A DNA stretch of 64,000 nucleotides from Cellulosilyticum sp. I15G10I2 (GTDB lineage Bacteria; Bacillota; Clostridia; Lachnospirales; Cellulosilyticaceae). The position numbers were made by a program, and so were the translations under genes. The notes beneath the pieces were generated by a model. It saw only the letters and a list, made by a program, of their open reading frames with translations. It ran no database searches and was not told the DNA's origin. Shown here in pieces: positions 61,623-64,000 of this stretch (its first letter is position 1; each line of letters opens with the position of its first letter). The DNA lies in the NCBI RefSeq assembly GCF_900095725.1, contig NZ_FMMP01000006.1, forward strand, positions 744,001 to 808,000, in the 5' to 3' direction.

Positions 61623-63354
61623 TTATTTCTTCACCTAATAGCTTATCAGTGATATGATCGTCTTTTAAACGTAAGACAATCCTACTATTTAGATGAGCGG
61701 CAAAATCCTCATCTTCATTGCTAGCTAGTTCTATAACTTGATTAAAGGTATCATAATTTAAATTTGTTATATATTGTACATTGTTTTCTTTGCATATTTT
61801 ATATGCTAATTTGATCATACGATATATTTGCCTAATATCGGTCTCAACAAACATAGTATTGTCATGATATATAAATCCTATTTCAGTATCCTTTTGCAAC
61901 TTAAGATAAAGTAAGTCCATGCAGAAAATTTTAACATTATTAACTCCTGCTGATGCATCATCTTTGATTTCAGGTTGGATATTTAACTGAATTTTATTAT
62001 CTTTATCATTATTTTCTATGCTTATTCCTGCTGTTCTAGTTTCCTCATAGATGTAATCAACAAATTCTTTAAATTGCTCAGACAACTCTTCCACGTATAA
62101 TTTGATTCCATTAAGGTACTCACTGGCTTCAGAATTTTGTTTTGCAATATCTGCTTTAGTACTTAATATCTTGCTTTTTATATCACTTAAAAGGTTACTA
62201 TGCTTTTCCATTCCATCTAACCTTATTTTTTTATTTAGCAGAGCTTTTTGCAAAACTTCTAGCTCACTTATACTTCCTCCGGATTTTAATAGCAACAGAT
62301 TACTATTTATTCTATTATTTATTTCGTTAAGTTTTTTATCAAGATTCTTAATCTCAATACTAATCTTTTTCTTATCTTCCTTCAACCTATTTTTTCTGTT
62401 GTTTAATAGTTGAATATGAAAATTGTTTACCTCTTCTAGTTTTTTCTGAAGCATATCCGGGAAAAGTATATTTGATTCATCATATAATGATTTCACCTTA
62501 TCATAAGTTACATCCACTTCTATTTTAAGACTATGATTAATTGTGTCTAGGATATTTTTTTTTAATTGAATTGTGTTAATAATATTTTGTACTTCATACT
62601 TATCATTTTCAATTTTTTCTTTGATTGCAGCATGTCCTTCGGCTATTTTAAATTCTTCTATTCTGGATTGTAAGGTAGATATATCTTTTTTTAAAGTTGT
62701 AACATTTATCCCTATATCTACTCCCTGTAAACTTTCTTTAATTGAAGGATCATTTTTAACTATCCCTTGTGCTTTACTTAGGTCATTTAACTTTTCTTTA
62801 ATATCTATTTTCTTTTTTATAATATTTACATCTAGCCCTAATGCAAAACTATTGTTTAATAAAGCGATATCATCTTGTTCTCTTTTTTTGCATTTATCCC
62901 AAGTAATATATCCCTCTTTGGGAATTCTTAAAAACCTAGATATTAAAGAACGAAAGGAAATTTTATTGCATTCTATTTTCTTATCTATTAAATTATTCTC
63001 CATCCATGAATTAAATTCTTTTGTCTTCATTGTCTCATTATTTAAAATAATCGTGTTAGAATCCGAGACAGCGCGCTTAATTACATAGGGTGTGTTGTTA
63101 ATATATATACTTAATGTAAATTCCCAATCATTTAATTTCGCTAATATATCTTTAGAATTAACAGATGCACCTAAGCAAAAATCAATAATCTTTAATGATA
63201 ATGTTTTTCCTACCCCGTTTACAGTTTTGCCCTTTTTATTCTCTTGTCCTTTTGAACCCAAAATAATATTAATGTCACTATTATCTAGCTCAATATCTTT
63301 AAAATTACTTGGCGAGGTAAGAACTTTATTTCCCGTTAGCCGTTTTATGTACAT
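61618..63354 (-). CDS. ABC-3C ATPase (DUF2326, SMC-like)
   Basis: 578 residues from the ATG at 63354 (GGAGGTG upstream). N-terminal half-motor with Walker A VNGVGKTLSLK, a long coiled coil (about 190-430) and C-terminal DUF2326 half with IGFIYHDNTMF as the Walker B/switch area. This matches the ATPase of ABC-three-component conflict systems. Overlaps the middle-component gene by 29 bases. Confidence 0.85.
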   Translation of the reverse strand: MYIKRLTGNKVLTSPSNFKDIELDNSDINIILGSKGQENKKGKTVNGVGKTLSLKIIDFCLGASVNSKDILAKLNDWEFTLSIYINNTPYVIKRAVSDSNTIILNNETMKTKEFNSWMENNLIDKKIECNKISFRSLISRFLRIPKEGYITWDKCKKREQDDIALLNNSFALGLDVNIIKKKIDIKEKLNDLSKAQGIVKNDPSIKESLQGVDIGINVTTLKKDISTLQSRIEEFKIAEGHAAIKEKIENDKYEVQNIINTIQLKKNILDTINHSLKIEVDVTYDKVKSLYDESNILFPDMLQKKLEEVNNFHIQLLNNRKNRLKEDKKKISIEIKNLDKKLNEINNRINSNLLLLKSGGSISELEVLQKALLNKKIRLDGMEKHSNLLSDIKSKILSTKADIAKQNSEASEYLNGIKLYVEELSEQFKEFVDYIYEETRTAGISIENNDKDNKIQLNIQPEIKDDASAGVNNVKIFCMDLLYLKLQKDTEIGFIYHDNTMFVETDIRQIYRMIKLAYKICKENNVQYITNLNYDTFNQVIELASNEDEDFAAHLNSRIVLRLKDDHITDKLLGEEIK

Positions 63355-63592
63355 TATAAATTTCACCTCCGCTACTTAGATTAACTGCTCCTATCATATA
63401 TAATAAATCTACTGTTAGTATAAAATTGTCAAATGAATGCTTTTTCTTGATAATTCCTCGCTCAATATATTCTTTATTTAATCTATTCCAGCATTCATCT
63501 ACAGTTAATGGAGTGTCTAAAATTTTAAGGATAAATGCACCTAACCCGATAAGTGATGCAGATAGCTGCATATGTTTTGAAGGCATTATCAT
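63326..63592 (-). CDS. ABC-3C middle component (MC6-like)
   Basis: 88 residues from the ATG at 63592 (AGGAGG upstream). MPSKHMQLSASLIGLGAFIL followed by LTVDECWNRLNKEYIERG and DNFILTVDLLYMIGAV is the layout of the small middle components that link ATPase and effector. Directly upstream of and overlapping the ATPase gene. Confidence 0.78.
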   Translation of the reverse strand: MIMPSKHMQLSASLIGLGAFILKILDTPLTVDECWNRLNKEYIERGIIKKKHSFDNFILTVDLLYMIGAVNLSSGGEIYNVHKTANGK

Positions 63593-63722
63593 ATTCTCCA
63601 CCTCCTGTCAATAGTTTATTTCATTATAGTATATTTAGTTTGTGTATGCAATTAAATGTAGCAATTTTATGAAATATTGTTTGTTACTAAAATGTATTAT
63701 CGAATAAGTTTAAATAATTATA

Positions 63723-63751
63723 TTGTAGCAATGAAATAATCAACCTATAAT
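63723..63751 (+). promoter_or_regulatory. Vegetative-type promoter of the serine recombinase
   Basis: TTGTAG (63723-63728), 17 bases, TATAAT (63746-63751). Ribosome site GGAGG lies 7 bases before the ATG. No CATANNNTA sigma-K element seen, so the recombinase is probably made in growing cells. Confidence 0.75.
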
Positions 63752-63780
63752 CTATATATAATCATTATGGAGGAATAGTA

Positions 63781-64000
63781 ATGAAAGTAGCAATCTACGC
63801 AAGAAAATCAAAAATGAGTGAAAAAGGTGAATCAATAGATAATCAAATTAATACCTGTAAAGAATATATATCTAGATGGTCTACTTATTCGAATAATGAG
63901 GGAGAATTCGTTGTCTATAAAGACGAGGGCTTTAGTGGTGGCAATACTGATCGTCCTGAGTTCCAACGCATGCTAAATGATGCTAAAAACAATCGTTTTA
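63781..64000 (+). CDS. Large serine recombinase, N-terminal part (cut by window end)
   Basis: 73 codons visible. MKVAIYARKSKMSEKGESID holds the catalytic serine at position 10, and DEGFSGGNTDRPEFQRML is the signature of the large serine integrases. The rest is beyond 64,000. At the outer end of the prophage it is the expected integrase/excisionase that acts on the dpaA attachment site. Confidence 0.92.
   Translation, partial: MKVAIYARKSKMSEKGESIDNQINTCKEYISRWSTYSNNEGEFVVYKDEGFSGGNTDRPEFQRMLNDAKNNRF

Larger units (their letters stand above)
18626..64000. mobile_element. Prophage (myovirus-like) integrated in dpaA, right end not in window
   Basis: Continuous set of phage genes: plasmid-like module, lysis, contractile tail, lambda-type head and terminase, replication, CI/Cro switch, defence genes and a large serine recombinase starting at 63,781. 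Most genes run leftward; the CI side and recombinase run rightward. At least 45 kb. The left border is set by loss of dpaA homology. Confidence 0.9.

Noticed and set aside
62573-63088. 171-codon rightward open frame opposite the ABC-3C ATPase
   Set aside because: No ribosome site, hydrophobic low-complexity product that mirrors the coiled-coil codons. A shadow of the ATPase gene.
1-64000. tRNA, rRNA, riboswitch or insertion sequence
   Set aside because: None recognised; the phage is integrated in a protein gene rather than a tRNA gene.

Overview
The window is low-GC Firmicute DNA from an endospore-forming member of the Clostridia. The evidence is AT-rich intergenic sequence, strong AGGAGG ribosome sites, a tepA-ylzJ-ftsK/spoIIIE-aspartate kinase neighbourhood like that of Bacillus, and a dipicolinate synthase gene. 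Lachnospirales is my best guess; I cannot name the species.

Positions 1 to about 18,620 are host chromosome. A PadR regulator is followed by a FetAB-type ABC exporter, a DUF1015 protein, PlsC, a BaiN/HI0933 flavoprotein and an exported FAD oxidoreductase. Next comes a long leftward block: ftsK, fhs, folD, rimO and pgsA, preceded by aspartate kinase, tepA and ylzJ. A nucleoid-associated protein and the first 130 or so codons of dpaA (spoVFA, dipicolinate synthase subunit A) end the host part.

At about 18,625 dpaA stops being dpaA. From there to the window end (at least 45 kb) runs one large prophage, closed on the right by the start of a large serine recombinase at 63,781. The 3' half of dpaA is not in the window. 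A sigma-K-like promoter precedes dpaA. The arrangement resembles the developmentally excised elements skin (sigK), SPbeta (spsM) and vfbin (spoVFB): excision in the mother cell would restore the gene needed to make dipicolinic acid. I regard this as the main discovery of the window.

Prophage layout: 18.6-23.7 kb is a plasmid-like module (split XRE gene at the attachment site, a dense palindrome cluster, XRE regulator, replication-relaxation protein, FtsK-type ATPase, RHH protein, Cro-like protein, tyrosine recombinase). 24.1-25.9 kb is lysis (amidase and holin-like proteins). 26.5-36.9 kb is a P2-type contractile tail, including a -1 frameshift tail chaperone. 36.9-44.6 kb is a lambda-type head (gpZ-like, gpE capsid, gpD decoration, ClpP-type protease with nested scaffold, gpB portal, gpW-like, GpA/Nu1 terminase), then a candidate cos region. 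45-58 kb holds early and middle genes: a small tyrosine recombinase, an ArpU/RinA-like late regulator, a TubZ/TubR tubulin-type partition pair, SSB, MazG-like, clamp-like, primase-helicase, initiator and many tiny proteins. 58-58.7 kb is a CI/Cro-type switch with ATTACC-N4-GGTAAT operators. Further right come a DEDDh exonuclease-BRCT protein, a PH-domain protein and a three-gene ABC-3C conflict system just before the serine recombinase.

Together the genes suggest a phage that can integrate into a sporulation gene, may also persist as a partitioned plasmid, carries its own defence system, and has two separate rightward accessory genes that share one promoter/leader cassette. No tRNA, rRNA, CRISPR array or insertion sequence was recognised.
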